From the NCBI GenBank assembly GCA_022794265.1, contig JAAWEK010000023.1, positions 1-64,000 on the forward strand: a DNA stretch of 64,000 nt, given 5' to 3'. Source of the stretch: Lachnospiraceae bacterium (lineage in GTDB: Bacteria > Bacillota > Clostridia > Lachnospirales > Lachnospiraceae). Below are positions 15,404 to 25,200 of this stretch, piece after piece. The notes beneath the pieces were generated by a model, which was not told the origin of the DNA, searched no databases, and worked only from the letters and a program-made list of their open reading frames with translations. The position numbers were made by a program, and so were the translations under genes. Numbering within the stretch: the first letter of the stretch is position 1; each line of letters starts with the position of its first letter.

Positions 15404-18400
15404 ATGCCTCCTAATCTATTTTATAATTATTATACTATAACAACTTTGACTACGCAATTTAAAACTAAAGGAGAGTCTTTAAATGCTTTCAGTAAAATCA
15501 ATAGTATAGTAAATAATAATACAATCTCATCTGAAGATGCATTAGTTGAATTAACCTCAGCCTCCAAAGAATATTCCACAGAAGCATTAAAAATGGCTAT
15601 TGCCCAAACCAAACTAGATGAAACCCAAATTGAAGCAATCTTATCTGCAAAAGGACTTACTGGCGCAACCCTTGAAACCACCACAGCAGAATTAGCTCAA
15701 ATCACAGCCACTAACCAAACTGCCGCTTCTCAGGCAGGAGCCACCGTTTCAACCAATGTTTTCTCTGCTTCATTAAAAAAACTTGGTTTAGCATTCAAAG
15801 GCTTAGTTGCTGCGCATCCTGTTTTAACCGCCATGGCCGGAATTGCCGTTGCCGCATTTGCTGCAGTAAAAATTTATGATGCCCTGACGGAATCCAACGA
15901 AGAATACATCGCAAAGCAACAGAAAATCGTAGATACTGCCAAAGAAAATATCAAAAATTATGATGATGAAATATCTTCCCTGGAAAGTTTACAGGAAAAA
16001 TTAAAGGAAGCAAAAAACAACAAAGAAGAGCTTGCAAAAATTCAGGGTGATTTAAATAATTTGATTGGATATACTCCAGGATTACTGAACAATGAATCTG
16101 GAGCTTATGATATTGCCAACCAAAAAATTAAAGACAGAATTGCACGGATAAAAGAATTAAGACAGGAAGAATTAAAAATAACTGCACAAAAAAATATCTT
16201 TAATAATCAAAAAATTGATAATACATTCGGAAGAGATTATAAACTCAGCCATTATTCAAAACAAAAAATACATAAAAAAGATTACTCTTTTTTACAAGTA
16301 AGGTTTGGCGAATATTTGGGTGACTTAGATTCCGAATCCTTAACTCTACAGGAAATATACGATATTCTTAAAAAAAATGGATTTGGAAGAGATAATAAAG
16401 ATGGGTACCCAAATATGTCAGATGCAGAAATCTGGAGCAATTTAATAGATGTTGCTAATATGGATGCTTTGCTTGGTCTTCCTTCTGATAAAGAAATGCA
16501 GAAATATTTTGATAAGCAAACTCAAAATGTACAAGAAATTTTTAAAGATTCTGGTATTTTTGACAATTCAGAAAGTATATTTTCCACAGAAGAATTAAAT
16601 GCGATGATTCAAAGTCTTGTAGAAGGCGGATATGCTTCCGATTTGGAAGGTATTCAACAAGCAATTGAAACTATAATGAATAATGATGAATTATCCGGAC
16701 TCATCAATCAATACTATAATTCGCTCTTTGATGAATCTGTTGATTCCGATGCCTTATACAGTCAAATAATAACTCAGTTTAACGAATTAGAAAATCAATA
16801 TCCGATGCTCAAAAGCATTCTTGAAAACTTTTACAACAATATGGGTAAAGATGTGGAACAAGCAGGCATGATAAATATGAATTCCACTCTTTTTAATTCT
16901 ATTAAATTATTAAAAGAGAATATGGACTCTCTCACCTCTTCCACTTCTTCTCTTTCCTCTGCACTTGCAACCCTTTATTCCGGCGATTACAATTCCAGCG
17001 ATTTGTTATCTTCCATATCCACCATTAACTCTGCCATTTCTCAATTCGGTGACAAAGTATCTATTGATTGGGAGCATATTTCTTCCGTTGATGAATTACA
17101 AAACGAACTGTTAAAAATATCCGAAGTCTATGCAGACACAATGATGTCCAAAGCGGGTATTGATGACAGTGCTTTTGCCAAAGTAATAAAGAATTCAATA
17201 ACAGAAACAGTAAAACTAAAAGCACAATTAGATGGTGTTAATTCAGCATTTGATTCCTTACAGAATAATTACAATACCTTAAATGATACAATTGCTACTT
17301 ACAATGAAAATGGATATATAACTATTGATCAAATACAATCTCTGCTTAATATGGACAGCAAATATCTTGCCTGTCTTGTAAATCAAAACGGAACATTAAG
17401 TTTAAACCAAACGGCTTTTGCCAATCTGACTAAAATTCAGATTGAAAATGCAAAAACCGTGGCATTAACCAAATATGAATCTGAAGTTGCACGAATTAAA
17501 CAGGATGCATTTACAAGGTCAAATAAAGAACTTGGTGATAGTATTAGTTCACAATCCGATGGACTTGTCGGAAACCTGGATTCATTAGCCGGACATTTTA
17601 CAATTTTGTCAGGTGCTGTATCTGTCACAAAAAAAATATTTTCCCAACTGAAAAACGTTACTAATGAATTAAAATCTTCGTCAGAAATTGAAGCTGAAAA
17701 TAATTATCTTGACGAACAGGCAAAACAGGAATTAGAAGAAGCAAAAAAAGTTTATGAGGCCAGTTTGCAATTAATCAATCAAACAGGTACTGCCACGGAT
17801 AAATCCCTAAATGAAATATTTGGAAACAAAAATGACTCTGATTCATCAACTACTGATTTCACTTCATCTACTGCCGATTCTATATTCAACTGGATAGAAA
17901 CCCGTATCACCCGTCTTCAGCGTCACTTTCAAAACATGGTAGACTCCGTTACCGGCTATGTATCCACCCATTTCAAGCTGAACAAAATTGATGAAGAACT
18001 CCGCAGTCTGGACGAACAGATTTCTACCTATCAGTCCGGCGCAGCCATCTATGTTCAAAAAGCATATAGCATCCCTCTGGCCGACAACTTACGCCAAAAA
18101 GTAATCAACGGTGAAATCAGTGTACAGACGCTAAGTGATGAAAACCTTGTCAATGCAGTGAATGAATTCAAAGAATGGTATGAAAAATATTTGGATGCCA
18201 TTGACCAGGAAGTAAAACTGAAAAATGACAGACAGGCAAAAATCCGTGAAAAAATGGATATTCAAGCCGCTTCCTATCAAACCCGGCAAAACCGGCTTTC
18301 TGCCGCTGCCGACCGATTGAATGACACCATTGACAGCAAAAATTCCCGGGGGAAATTGGTAAACACTGCCTACTATCAGCGATTAATCCAAAATGCCGGT

Positions 18401-20755
18401 CAACAGATTGCGGGCTACACTGCTGAAAAAACTCTGTGGCAGAATTATCTGACCACACTGGAACAGACTTCCGATGAATACGCCAGTGTCATGGACTCCA
18501 TCGAGGACATCGATTCTTCTATCCGCTCCTGCATTGCAGACCAACTGGAATGGAAGAAAACCATTGCGGAAACCGACTATAACCGGCTGGTTTCCAAATA
18601 TGAATCCTTAGAAACCAAAAGCGACAGCCATACCAGGAAACTTGACTATCTGGAATCCATAGGCGGTTATGGCTCCAAATCCGACTACAATGCATTAATG
18701 AATCTGAACCGGAAACAGATTCAAAACTTAAATGCACAAAATGTGGAATTAGAAAAACTGCGGAAAAACTGTGATGCTGGAACGGACTTATGGAAGGAAT
18801 ACACAAAAAGTATTCAGGATAACAATTCTTCTATTCTGGAACTGAATCAGTCTGCCGCAGAGTATGCAAAAACCCTCTATCATCTTCCAATTGAAAAAGC
18901 CGCTTCCAAAACGGAACTCCTGAAAGAAGAATTTGATTTACTGGAAAAGAAAATGGAATATTCCGGTTCTTATTCTTCTAAAAATAAATATCTGGATAAA
19001 GAAAATTCCAACGAATACCGGCAGCTTACCGCTTACAGGGAAGCCGCCGCTGCTATCGGAAAATCCTTTTATGGTGTAAAATCCAACCTTCTGAAACATA
19101 TTAATTTTCAATCCTTAAACGGAAATGATATACAGATTATTCAACAATGTATACAAAACGGAACTGCCATCCCGGCTTCTCTCATTGCAAAAATGGATGC
19201 TTCTTCTGCTGCCCAGGCAAATAAATATAACGCCTCATTAAAAGCAAAAAAGGAAGCCGACTATAACTATGAATCCTACCGTTATGACTATATTGCAAAC
19301 AAGAGAAACCGTGCCCGGCAGAAGCTGGAACATATTAATAATTATTATGACACGGAATTAACGAAATGGACGGAACAGTCAAACCTTTATAATGCACAGT
19401 TTTCCCTGAAAGAAAAACTGGGTGTTACACAATCCCGGACCGATTACAACCGACTGCTTGCAAACAGCAGAAAGCAGGAAAATCTGCTGAATCATCAGCG
19501 GGCAGCCCTAAATGCACAAATTCAGAAAAATCTTACATCCGGTGTTTGGAGTTATAATAGTGAAGAATACAAAAACGCAAAATCCACACTATCCGGAATT
19601 GATGAAAAAATTTTAAAGGCAAAAACGGATCAGGTGGAATGGAATAATGCCATACAAAATATTCCCTTCAACGCCATTGAAAAGTTATCTTCCGTATTAA
19701 ATCTTGTAAAATCCAAACTGGAAGGACTTATAAACCTGGCAGAAAAACATGGAACCACCGCTTCTCCTTCCGCACTAGAAAAATTGATTTTCCAATCAGT
19801 TTCTTCCGCAAATCAGGCACAGGAATCCATTGATCTGTATACCGGAATGATAAATCAGAAACTTACCAACGGGGACTGGGCAACGCTGACGCAAAAACAG
19901 CTGGCTAAAGTCTGGAAGTATATCGAAACCGGAGATATCAGCCGGTTAAAAAACTACTTTACCTATACGCTGAACATAGACCCTGCCACTTTGGAAGAAT
20001 TTTTCAGTGACATCGATAAGATTGCCAGTGAAACCGATAAAAAATTTCAGGCAGAAATTCAGGCGGAAGAATATCTGGACCGTTTTTTTGACCTTTATAT
20101 CGATAAACTCAACGAAGTCAAAGAGAAACTGAATGAAATAAATGATGCCAGACAAAAAGCACTGGAGCTGGAAAAACTGGAAGCCAGCCTGCAAAAAGCA
20201 AAGGATAACAAGACCATATCCATCTACCGGGAAGGCATTGGTATGGTATATGAATCCGACCAAACCGCTATCAGAGAGGCTCAGGACAACCTGGACAACT
20301 ATTATTATGAACAGATGGTGGATCATCTGGATAAGATATCAGATATACTGGAAGAATTAAAAGAAACATTTAATATCTACACAGATAACGGAACTCTGAA
20401 AAACAATTATGAAAGTATAATTGCCGAAGCCTTAAAAACAGCTTCCGACTTATACTCTGAAGGATTGCATTCCATTGGCAGCTCTTCCGGCTCCTTTGAT
20501 TTTTACAACAATCTTATGCAATTAGGCGGACTTCCCGCTTTCCTTCAGAAACAAAATCTGGCAGATATGGCAGACAGAATGAAGGAAAGTATTTCTGTAA
20601 TTTCATCCGCCGCTGGCAATAAAATAACAAATATATCCCTGAAACTGGATAATGTATCTTTGCCAAACATTAAAAACAGTCAGGATGCAGAAAAATTTAT
20701 TCAGGAATTAAAACGCATTAGTTTAGATGCACAACAATTTGCAAACAAAAAATAA
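15404..20755 (+). CDS. Tail tape-measure protein, long C-terminal part
   Basis: The open frame begins at 15404, but tape-measure-like sequence starts only at about 15470 (ESLNAFSKINSIVNNN). The first ATG overlaps the antisense gene's leader and has no ribosome binding site, so this is an exon or a broken fragment. A hydrophobic segment (AHPVLTAMAGIAVAAFAAV, near 15,800-15,870) is the usual tape-measure membrane-active stretch. Long coiled coils follow, with degenerate repeats of about 140 residues near 18.3-19.7 kb (conserved LEWKKTI, DLWKEY, VEWNNAI positions). The end carries the LEKAKDNKTISIYREG module frequent in clostridial tape measures. Joined to the first part it gives about 2,200 residues, predicting a tail of roughly 300 nm. 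Codon use is more AT-rich before about 17.9 kb than after. Confidence 0.85.
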   Translation: MPPNLFYNYYTITTLTTQFKTKGESLNAFSKINSIVNNNTISSEDALVELTSASKEYSTEALKMAIAQTKLDETQIEAILSAKGLTGATLETTTAELAQITATNQTAASQAGATVSTNVFSASLKKLGLAFKGLVAAHPVLTAMAGIAVAAFAAVKIYDALTESNEEYIAKQQKIVDTAKENIKNYDDEISSLESLQEKLKEAKNNKEELAKIQGDLNNLIGYTPGLLNNESGAYDIANQKIKDRIARIKELRQEELKITAQKNIFNNQKIDNTFGRDYKLSHYSKQKIHKKDYSFLQVRFGEYLGDLDSESLTLQEIYDILKKNGFGRDNKDGYPNMSDAEIWSNLIDVANMDALLGLPSDKEMQKYFDKQTQNVQEIFKDSGIFDNSESIFSTEELNAMIQSLVEGGYASDLEGIQQAIETIMNNDELSGLINQYYNSLFDESVDSDALYSQIITQFNELENQYPMLKSILENFYNNMGKDVEQAGMINMNSTLFNSIKLLKENMDSLTSSTSSLSSALATLYSGDYNSSDLLSSISTINSAISQFGDKVSIDWEHISSVDELQNELLKISEVYADTMMSKAGIDDSAFAKVIKNSITETVKLKAQLDGVNSAFDSLQNNYNTLNDTIATYNENGYITIDQIQSLLNMDSKYLACLVNQNGTLSLNQTAFANLTKIQIENAKTVALTKYESEVARIKQDAFTRSNKELGDSISSQSDGLVGNLDSLAGHFTILSGAVSVTKKIFSQLKNVTNELKSSSEIEAENNYLDEQAKQELEEAKKVYEASLQLINQTGTATDKSLNEIFGNKNDSDSSTTDFTSSTADSIFNWIETRITRLQRHFQNMVDSVTGYVSTHFKLNKIDEELRSLDEQISTYQSGAAIYVQKAYSIPLADNLRQKVINGEISVQTLSDENLVNAVNEFKEWYEKYLDAIDQEVKLKNDRQAKIREKMDIQAASYQTRQNRLSAAADRLNDTIDSKNSRGKLVNTAYYQRLIQNAGQQIAGYTAEKTLWQNYLTTLEQTSDEYASVMDSIEDIDSSIRSCIADQLEWKKTIAETDYNRLVSKYESLETKSDSHTRKLDYLESIGGYGSKSDYNALMNLNRKQIQNLNAQNVELEKLRKNCDAGTDLWKEYTKSIQDNNSSILELNQSAAEYAKTLYHLPIEKAASKTELLKEEFDLLEKKMEYSGSYSSKNKYLDKENSNEYRQLTAYREAAAAIGKSFYGVKSNLLKHINFQSLNGNDIQIIQQCIQNGTAIPASLIAKMDASSAAQANKYNASLKAKKEADYNYESYRYDYIANKRNRARQKLEHINNYYDTELTKWTEQSNLYNAQFSLKEKLGVTQSRTDYNRLLANSRKQENLLNHQRAALNAQIQKNLTSGVWSYNSEEYKNAKSTLSGIDEKILKAKTDQVEWNNAIQNIPFNAIEKLSSVLNLVKSKLEGLINLAEKHGTTASPSALEKLIFQSVSSANQAQESIDLYTGMINQKLTNGDWATLTQKQLAKVWKYIETGDISRLKNYFTYTLNIDPATLEEFFSDIDKIASETDKKFQAEIQAEEYLDRFFDLYIDKLNEVKEKLNEINDARQKALELEKLEASLQKAKDNKTISIYREGIGMVYESDQTAIREAQDNLDNYYYEQMVDHLDKISDILEELKETFNIYTDNGTLKNNYESIIAEALKTASDLYSEGLHSIGSSSGSFDFYNNLMQLGGLPAFLQKQNLADMADRMKESISVISSAAGNKITNISLKLDNVSLPNIKNSQDAEKFIQELKRISLDAQQFANKK
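15429..15457 (-). promoter_or_regulatory. Sigma-A-like promoter for the antisense zinc-ribbon gene
   Basis: On the minus strand TTGCGT (15452-15457) and TATAAT (15429-15434) are 17 bases apart, 34 bases before the ATG. Its position means the insertion reaches at least to 15457. It would also send an antisense transcript away from the second tape-measure segment. Confidence 0.65.
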
Positions 20756-20763
20756 TTTATCCG

Positions 20764-20789
20764 GGCTGTTCTTTCCCAAAGGAACAGCC
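20764..20789 (+). terminator. Hairpin after the tape-measure gene
   Basis: GGCTGTTC and GAACAGCC pair around a 10-base loop and are followed by TGTTTTT. The element lies 8 bases after the tape-measure stop and just before the ribosome binding site of the next gene, so it is a terminator or attenuator. Confidence 0.7.
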
Positions 20790-20809
20790 TGTTTTTAGGA
20801 GGTCAGACT

Positions 20810-21091
20810 TTGAACAATATAAATATAAACCGGATTATACTGGAAGCCATTGAAACAGTGGTGGAAAAAAAGATAGAACGAATGAATCTGCCTGACATCT
20901 ATACCGGAACAATCGTCGATTCCTATGCAGGAGGATATATCGTGTTATATAACGGTACAAAATCCAAAATACCGGATTGCTGTATCCGAACAACCGGAAG
21001 CCAGGTTCTTGTCTGCAGACTATCCGGTGGCAGCTCCTATATCATCCATCCTTCTGCTGCGTTATCCCAGCAATCAACCAGGGAGGTGTAA
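20810..21091 (+). CDS. Small beta-rich tail-tip protein
   Basis: AGGAGG at 20797-20802 selects a TTG start at 20810 (LNNININRIILEAIE). The 93-residue product has an N-terminal helix and then short beta strands (IYTGTIVDSYAGGYIVLYNG, KIPDCCIRTTGSQVLVC), reminiscent of an OB-fold or small baseplate domain. It lies between tape measure and distal tail genes. The family is not recognised. It ends 2 bases before the next start codon. Confidence 0.6.
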   Translation: MNNININRIILEAIETVVEKKIERMNLPDIYTGTIVDSYAGGYIVLYNGTKSKIPDCCIRTTGSQVLVCRLSGGSSYIIHPSAALSQQSTREV

Positions 21092-21092
21092 C

Positions 21093-22232
21093 ATGACAAC
21101 CGTAAACATAAAACCCGTGCTGTCCCGGACTGTGGGATTTGATGCTTCAAATGAATATACGATTAACTATAAATGGGAGGGACCCTTTACCATAACTTCT
21201 GCAATCCTCACCATCTATCAGGATAATGCCGTCATTCAGACCATAGAACATAACGGCATGCTCTGTTCCATTCCAATTCCGGCAAATACGCTAGTCAATG
21301 GAACCAAATATAAAATAACCGTAAAAGTCAAAAACAATGCCTATGAAAGTCTGGAAAGTTCCGCTCATATCCTGTATTGCGATACCGCCCCGGATGTTTC
21401 CGTTGACGGAATCCTGCCGGTCATCACTTCTTCCTGTGTTACCCTGGGTCTGAATTATCATCAGGCAGAAGCAATACCGGTTCATTCCTTTCGCTTATCT
21501 GTCTGGGATGCAAATGGAACAAATCTGATTGACCAATCCGAAGAATTATATTCTACCGATTCTGTCTATGTATTCGACGGATTAAAAGATAACGAAACCT
21601 ATACCTTCCGATTATACGGAACCACCATTCATCAGACTCCATTTGAATATTCCGTTACAGCCTATGCCGATTTTATCCGGCCCGGCATCCGGCAGGGAAT
21701 TGAACTCAGCCAGTCGGATTCTGACGGAACCATCACCATAGATGTAACCGTTATTCCTGTTTCCTGTGAAAGCAATAACATATCATTTACGGCTGACAAC
21801 ACCGCTGTTGATATCACCCGGCCCGGAGCATTTGTAACCTATCAGGGCGGATTCAATATTAAAAATGATTTTACTTTACAGACAGAATGCAGAGCAGTTT
21901 ACGAAAATTGTAAATTGCTGGATCTGTCCGCCCAGGAAAAACCAACCGACAGAATTGAAATACACAGTGCCGTAAAAAACAATTATGAATACCATACAGT
22001 ACCAAAAGGAACTAAAGAATCCTATCAATATGGCGGCTCCTCTTATATCCGGAAGGTACAGAGCCGGGAATTTTATCTGATATTAAAAGTCTTCGACAAT
22101 CCCTCCGGCGAAATTCTTTTAGTGGAAAGCAATCATCTGGATGCCGATTCCATCCGTGATAAATCGATTAACATATGGTTACAAAAGAAAAACAATCTTT
22201 ACGGATTAAAAATTGCAGAAAAGGAGGAATGA
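21093..22232 (+). CDS. Tail-tip protein with fibronectin-type-III-like domains
   Basis: GGGAGG precedes ATG 21093 (MTTVNIKPVLSRTVGFD), giving 379 residues. The sequence is beta-sandwich-like with at least two Fn3-type repeats: one with ITSAILTIYQDN and NGTKYKITVKVKN, the next with FRLSVWDANG and LKDNETYTFRLYG. No signal peptide is present. Such proteins decorate tails or form part of the tip. It lies in a tightly spaced run with the next genes. Confidence 0.65.
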   Translation: MTTVNIKPVLSRTVGFDASNEYTINYKWEGPFTITSAILTIYQDNAVIQTIEHNGMLCSIPIPANTLVNGTKYKITVKVKNNAYESLESSAHILYCDTAPDVSVDGILPVITSSCVTLGLNYHQAEAIPVHSFRLSVWDANGTNLIDQSEELYSTDSVYVFDGLKDNETYTFRLYGTTIHQTPFEYSVTAYADFIRPGIRQGIELSQSDSDGTITIDVTVIPVSCESNNISFTADNTAVDITRPGAFVTYQGGFNIKNDFTLQTECRAVYENCKLLDLSAQEKPTDRIEIHSAVKNNYEYHTVPKGTKESYQYGGSSYIRKVQSREFYLILKVFDNPSGEILLVESNHLDADSIRDKSINIWLQKKNNLYGLKIAEKEE

Positions 22233-22238
22233 TATATC

Positions 22239-23168
22239 ATGCTGCTTGGTAATACCTATATGGGAAATCCACAGAAAATCAATGCTGCTGCGCCTATGAT
22301 AAATATATCAAAAATTACACTGACCGGAGGCATCTTCGATACATTAAAATTATGCAGTGGCGCAGATTATGAATATGCTCCGGCCATCCTGCCGGAATCG
22401 GATAACAATACCGTATTATTGTCCAAATTTAACGGAACCCTGGCAACCAACGATATTGAGTTTCAGATTGGAAAAACCAATTATTTTACTATTAAACGAC
22501 GGGAACAAAGAGATTCTACAACAAAATTCACAGTCATCGGAAAAATTTCCTCCCAGGAAATCATCTATGATGAATCCGCCAATACCTATCATTTTACCTT
22601 TTCTGACCGGACCCCGGGCTTTAGTACCATCTATGAATACTCTGTATGTGCTGTATCCGACAATGTGGAAGGGGCTGCATTTACGAAAACCATTTCATCC
22701 AGATTTAACGGACTGGTACTTACCGGTTCTGACAATGAAAACCGGATTGTTACTTATGCCACACAACTGGAACCATCTGCCACACAGCAGATTAATGTAA
22801 AAACAAACCTGATTACAACGCTTGGCAGTCCCTACCCTTTTTCCTTCAACAGCAAATCTTCCAATTACCGCAGCGGAACCGCAAGTGGATTATTTCTTCC
22901 CTCTTCGGGCGATGTCTACGATTTGGAAACTGCAGGCCGCTATCAGGAGGATTTTATACAATTTCTCACCAACGGAAAACCAAAACTGCTTAAAATGTAT
23001 GATGGCAGAAAATGGCTGGTGGCAATCCATGACAATATAGATATTGACTGTTCGGAACATGCCGATAAATCAATCATATCCTTTAACTGGACGGAAATCG
23101 GAAACGCTGAAGATTATGATGCTTTGGCGGATTATGGTATTATTTCCACTGAATTTTCAACAGATTAA
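22239..23168 (+). CDS. Distal-tail-like protein
   Basis: The 309-residue protein begins MLLGNTYMGNPQKINAAAP and is beta-rich, with an Fn3-like middle (YEYSVCAVSDNVEGA). Its C-terminus has FLTNGKPKLLKMYDGRKWLVAI, a pattern common in distal tail or baseplate proteins of clostridial phages. AAGGAGG precedes the ATG. It probably forms the ring joining the tube to the hub encoded next. Confidence 0.6.
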   Translation: MLLGNTYMGNPQKINAAAPMINISKITLTGGIFDTLKLCSGADYEYAPAILPESDNNTVLLSKFNGTLATNDIEFQIGKTNYFTIKRREQRDSTTKFTVIGKISSQEIIYDESANTYHFTFSDRTPGFSTIYEYSVCAVSDNVEGAAFTKTISSRFNGLVLTGSDNENRIVTYATQLEPSATQQINVKTNLITTLGSPYPFSFNSKSSNYRSGTASGLFLPSSGDVYDLETAGRYQEDFIQFLTNGKPKLLKMYDGRKWLVAIHDNIDIDCSEHADKSIISFNWTEIGNAEDYDALADYGIISTEFSTD

Positions 23169-23199
23169 CCGGTTGAAAGAAAAATTAAACGAAAGGATT

Positions 23200-25188
23200 A
23201 TGGGTATACACATGGAAATTACACAGACTGATTTAAAAATTTTAAAAGAACACCACAAAACAATTCTGGTAAAATGTTATCTCTATCATATGTTTTCAGA
23301 TAAACAAAAAACCGTTCTCAATACTAATTATAAACCCATTGGAAATCTGGAAGGAGAAATTACGGATGGAAGCTTCAGCATGGATGCTTCTTCCGATATC
23401 CGGCGGACCTTAAGTTTAAGCCTGTTTGTTAAAGATTCCTCACTGGAAATCGGAGAGGATAAAAAAATATGGCTGGATAAATTAATCGGTGTACAGATTG
23501 GAATCGAATACGGACCAAAGCAGATCCGATGGTATCCGCTGGGTATTTTTGTTTTAAAAAATGCAAATTACAATTACAGTGAAGATACCAATGAATTATC
23601 TCTGGAATGCAGTGATTTAACCTGTCTGCTCAACGGGGAACGGGGGGGAATTGTCCGGGGTGCCAAATCTGTTTTAATTGAATCCGGTGCCACTGTAACC
23701 CCTGTGGTCACTGACATAATACAATTCGACTATGCAGGATTCCTTTTAACCCATGAGCATTACACTATGTGGAATGACGATATTCTGTTAGGATTTACAA
23801 TTCATATATCAAAGAAGTTTCAACCGTCTTCTTCCAAAAATTCCCCTCCCGTCTATATCAATGTAAATAATCTGGGATATCTGCCACTGGTAGATTCCGA
23901 TTTAAATCCCATCCGTCTGTATAAACTGGAAAATGATAAACCCTACAGTTTTAAATACACAAAAAAAGTAACGGGTAATGAGGCAAAGGAATATTTAATT
24001 TTTAATGAAATGAATACCATACAGGGAGCAATGGAGAGCTGTCTCCGGCAATTCGGCGGTATAGCCGGATATAATATTGCCAGTATCGGTTCCACTCAGA
24101 CAGCAACCCAGGACAATCCTTATCCCTGCCTGATTCCCTATGACTTAAATTTTGACTGCGGTACTTCCGTATATGAAATCATCACAACCCTAAGGGATTT
24201 ATACAGCGGATATGACACTTATTTTGATGAGAACGGAATTTTTATTTGTGATGAAATTCCCAATGGAGCCGATGAAGGCTGTCTGTTTGACGAAACCGTA
24301 CTGGAAGAACTGGTAATATCCGAGCAGGACAGTTATGATTTAACTTCCATCAGAAATATAACCGAAATCTGGGGTAAATCACTGGATACCCACCATTACT
24401 GTCCGCTTCCTGCCCTGACTGCAGATAGCAAAAACCGGATTCTAAAAATCGCATTACCGATTGAATATTATGCTACGGATGAACAGGGAAATCAGAATCA
24501 GCCATATACCTATATTTCCAATGAATTAATTGGATTTACCTGTCCGGATATCTCCGGCATGTACAGCAGGAATATCTTAAATTCCTACCGTGTACAAATA
24601 AAAATCAATGATTTAGAGTATATGAATCTCATTCAGGACTACACAAGCGGTACACCGGTAACCGTTGCCGATTTGCTTGACAATACCGGATACTGCTTTA
24701 AACCAAACTATTCTGACACAAATTCCATATGGCATGCCATATTCTACGGTGCCTTTGAAGTTCATGCCGTAGATATCCTGCGCAATACGCTGCCTGCTTC
24801 CGAAGAAATGGAAACATACAGAAAACAATTTAATTGTAATAACATTCATATTACCCGGATTCCCGATGCACGGTTTTCCGTGGAAAAATGCGGGGAGCTC
24901 CACTGTTGTTTGTCGGGAGGTGAATATGAGAACATTTATACTGCAGACCTGGCAAGACAGCGGGCCATCTATGAAAACTGGAAATCTGCAAGGTTTACGG
25001 ATGGCCTGACCGTTACCACCATTCTGATTCCCTTTCTTGATGTAAACAGAAAAATCAAATATAAATCCAAACGGACAAAGAAAACAGATACCTATCTGAT
25101 TAACAAGGTATCTTTTTCATTTTCCGATTTTACCACAACCATAGAAATGCGGAAATATTACTCTGCTTATCCGGAACTAACCACCTAA
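23200..25188 (+). CDS. Tail hub / baseplate protein (DUF5048-like)
   Basis: The usable starts are ATG 23200 and ATG 23212; the ribosome binding site GAAAGGA is too close to the first and rather far from the second, so the start is uncertain by four residues. The product is about 662 residues. GSFSMDASSDIRRTLSLSLF, followed by KIWLDKLIGVQIGIEYG and WYPLGIFVL, matches the hub protein family of Firmicutes phages (DUF5048-like), which sits at the tail tip. The middle and C-terminal parts resemble gp27/Tal-type hub folds. No lytic domain is visible in it. Confidence 0.7.
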   Translation: MGIHMEITQTDLKILKEHHKTILVKCYLYHMFSDKQKTVLNTNYKPIGNLEGEITDGSFSMDASSDIRRTLSLSLFVKDSSLEIGEDKKIWLDKLIGVQIGIEYGPKQIRWYPLGIFVLKNANYNYSEDTNELSLECSDLTCLLNGERGGIVRGAKSVLIESGATVTPVVTDIIQFDYAGFLLTHEHYTMWNDDILLGFTIHISKKFQPSSSKNSPPVYINVNNLGYLPLVDSDLNPIRLYKLENDKPYSFKYTKKVTGNEAKEYLIFNEMNTIQGAMESCLRQFGGIAGYNIASIGSTQTATQDNPYPCLIPYDLNFDCGTSVYEIITTLRDLYSGYDTYFDENGIFICDEIPNGADEGCLFDETVLEELVISEQDSYDLTSIRNITEIWGKSLDTHHYCPLPALTADSKNRILKIALPIEYYATDEQGNQNQPYTYISNELIGFTCPDISGMYSRNILNSYRVQIKINDLEYMNLIQDYTSGTPVTVADLLDNTGYCFKPNYSDTNSIWHAIFYGAFEVHAVDILRNTLPASEEMETYRKQFNCNNIHITRIPDARFSVEKCGELHCCLSGGEYENIYTADLARQRAIYENWKSARFTDGLTVTTILIPFLDVNRKIKYKSKRTKKTDTYLINKVSFSFSDFTTTIEMRKYYSAYPELTT

Positions 25189-25200
25189 GGAGGAATAACC

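Larger units (their letters stand above)
13742..15475. other. Insertion of about 1.7 kb inside the tape-measure gene
   Basis: The tape-measure frame stops at 13741 and matching tape-measure sequence resumes at about 15460. The insert has two halves: a hairpin-rich noncoding region (13742-14265) and two antisense zinc-ribbon genes (14320-15395) with their own promoter ending at 15457. It has no transposase, recombinase, reverse transcriptase or homing endonuclease that I can see. AACTTTG occurs at both borders (13730-13736 and 15442-15448), but removing one copy leaves a stop codon, so this is not a simple in-frame target duplication. An intron, an intron-derived element or a cargo insertion are the options. 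The exact ends are uncertain by about 30 bases. Confidence 0.7.

Noticed and set aside
13741..15460. Simple transposon insertion with a 7-bp target duplication (AACTTTG)
   Set aside because: Removing one copy puts the joined frame into a stop codon, and no transposase or terminal inverted repeats are seen.
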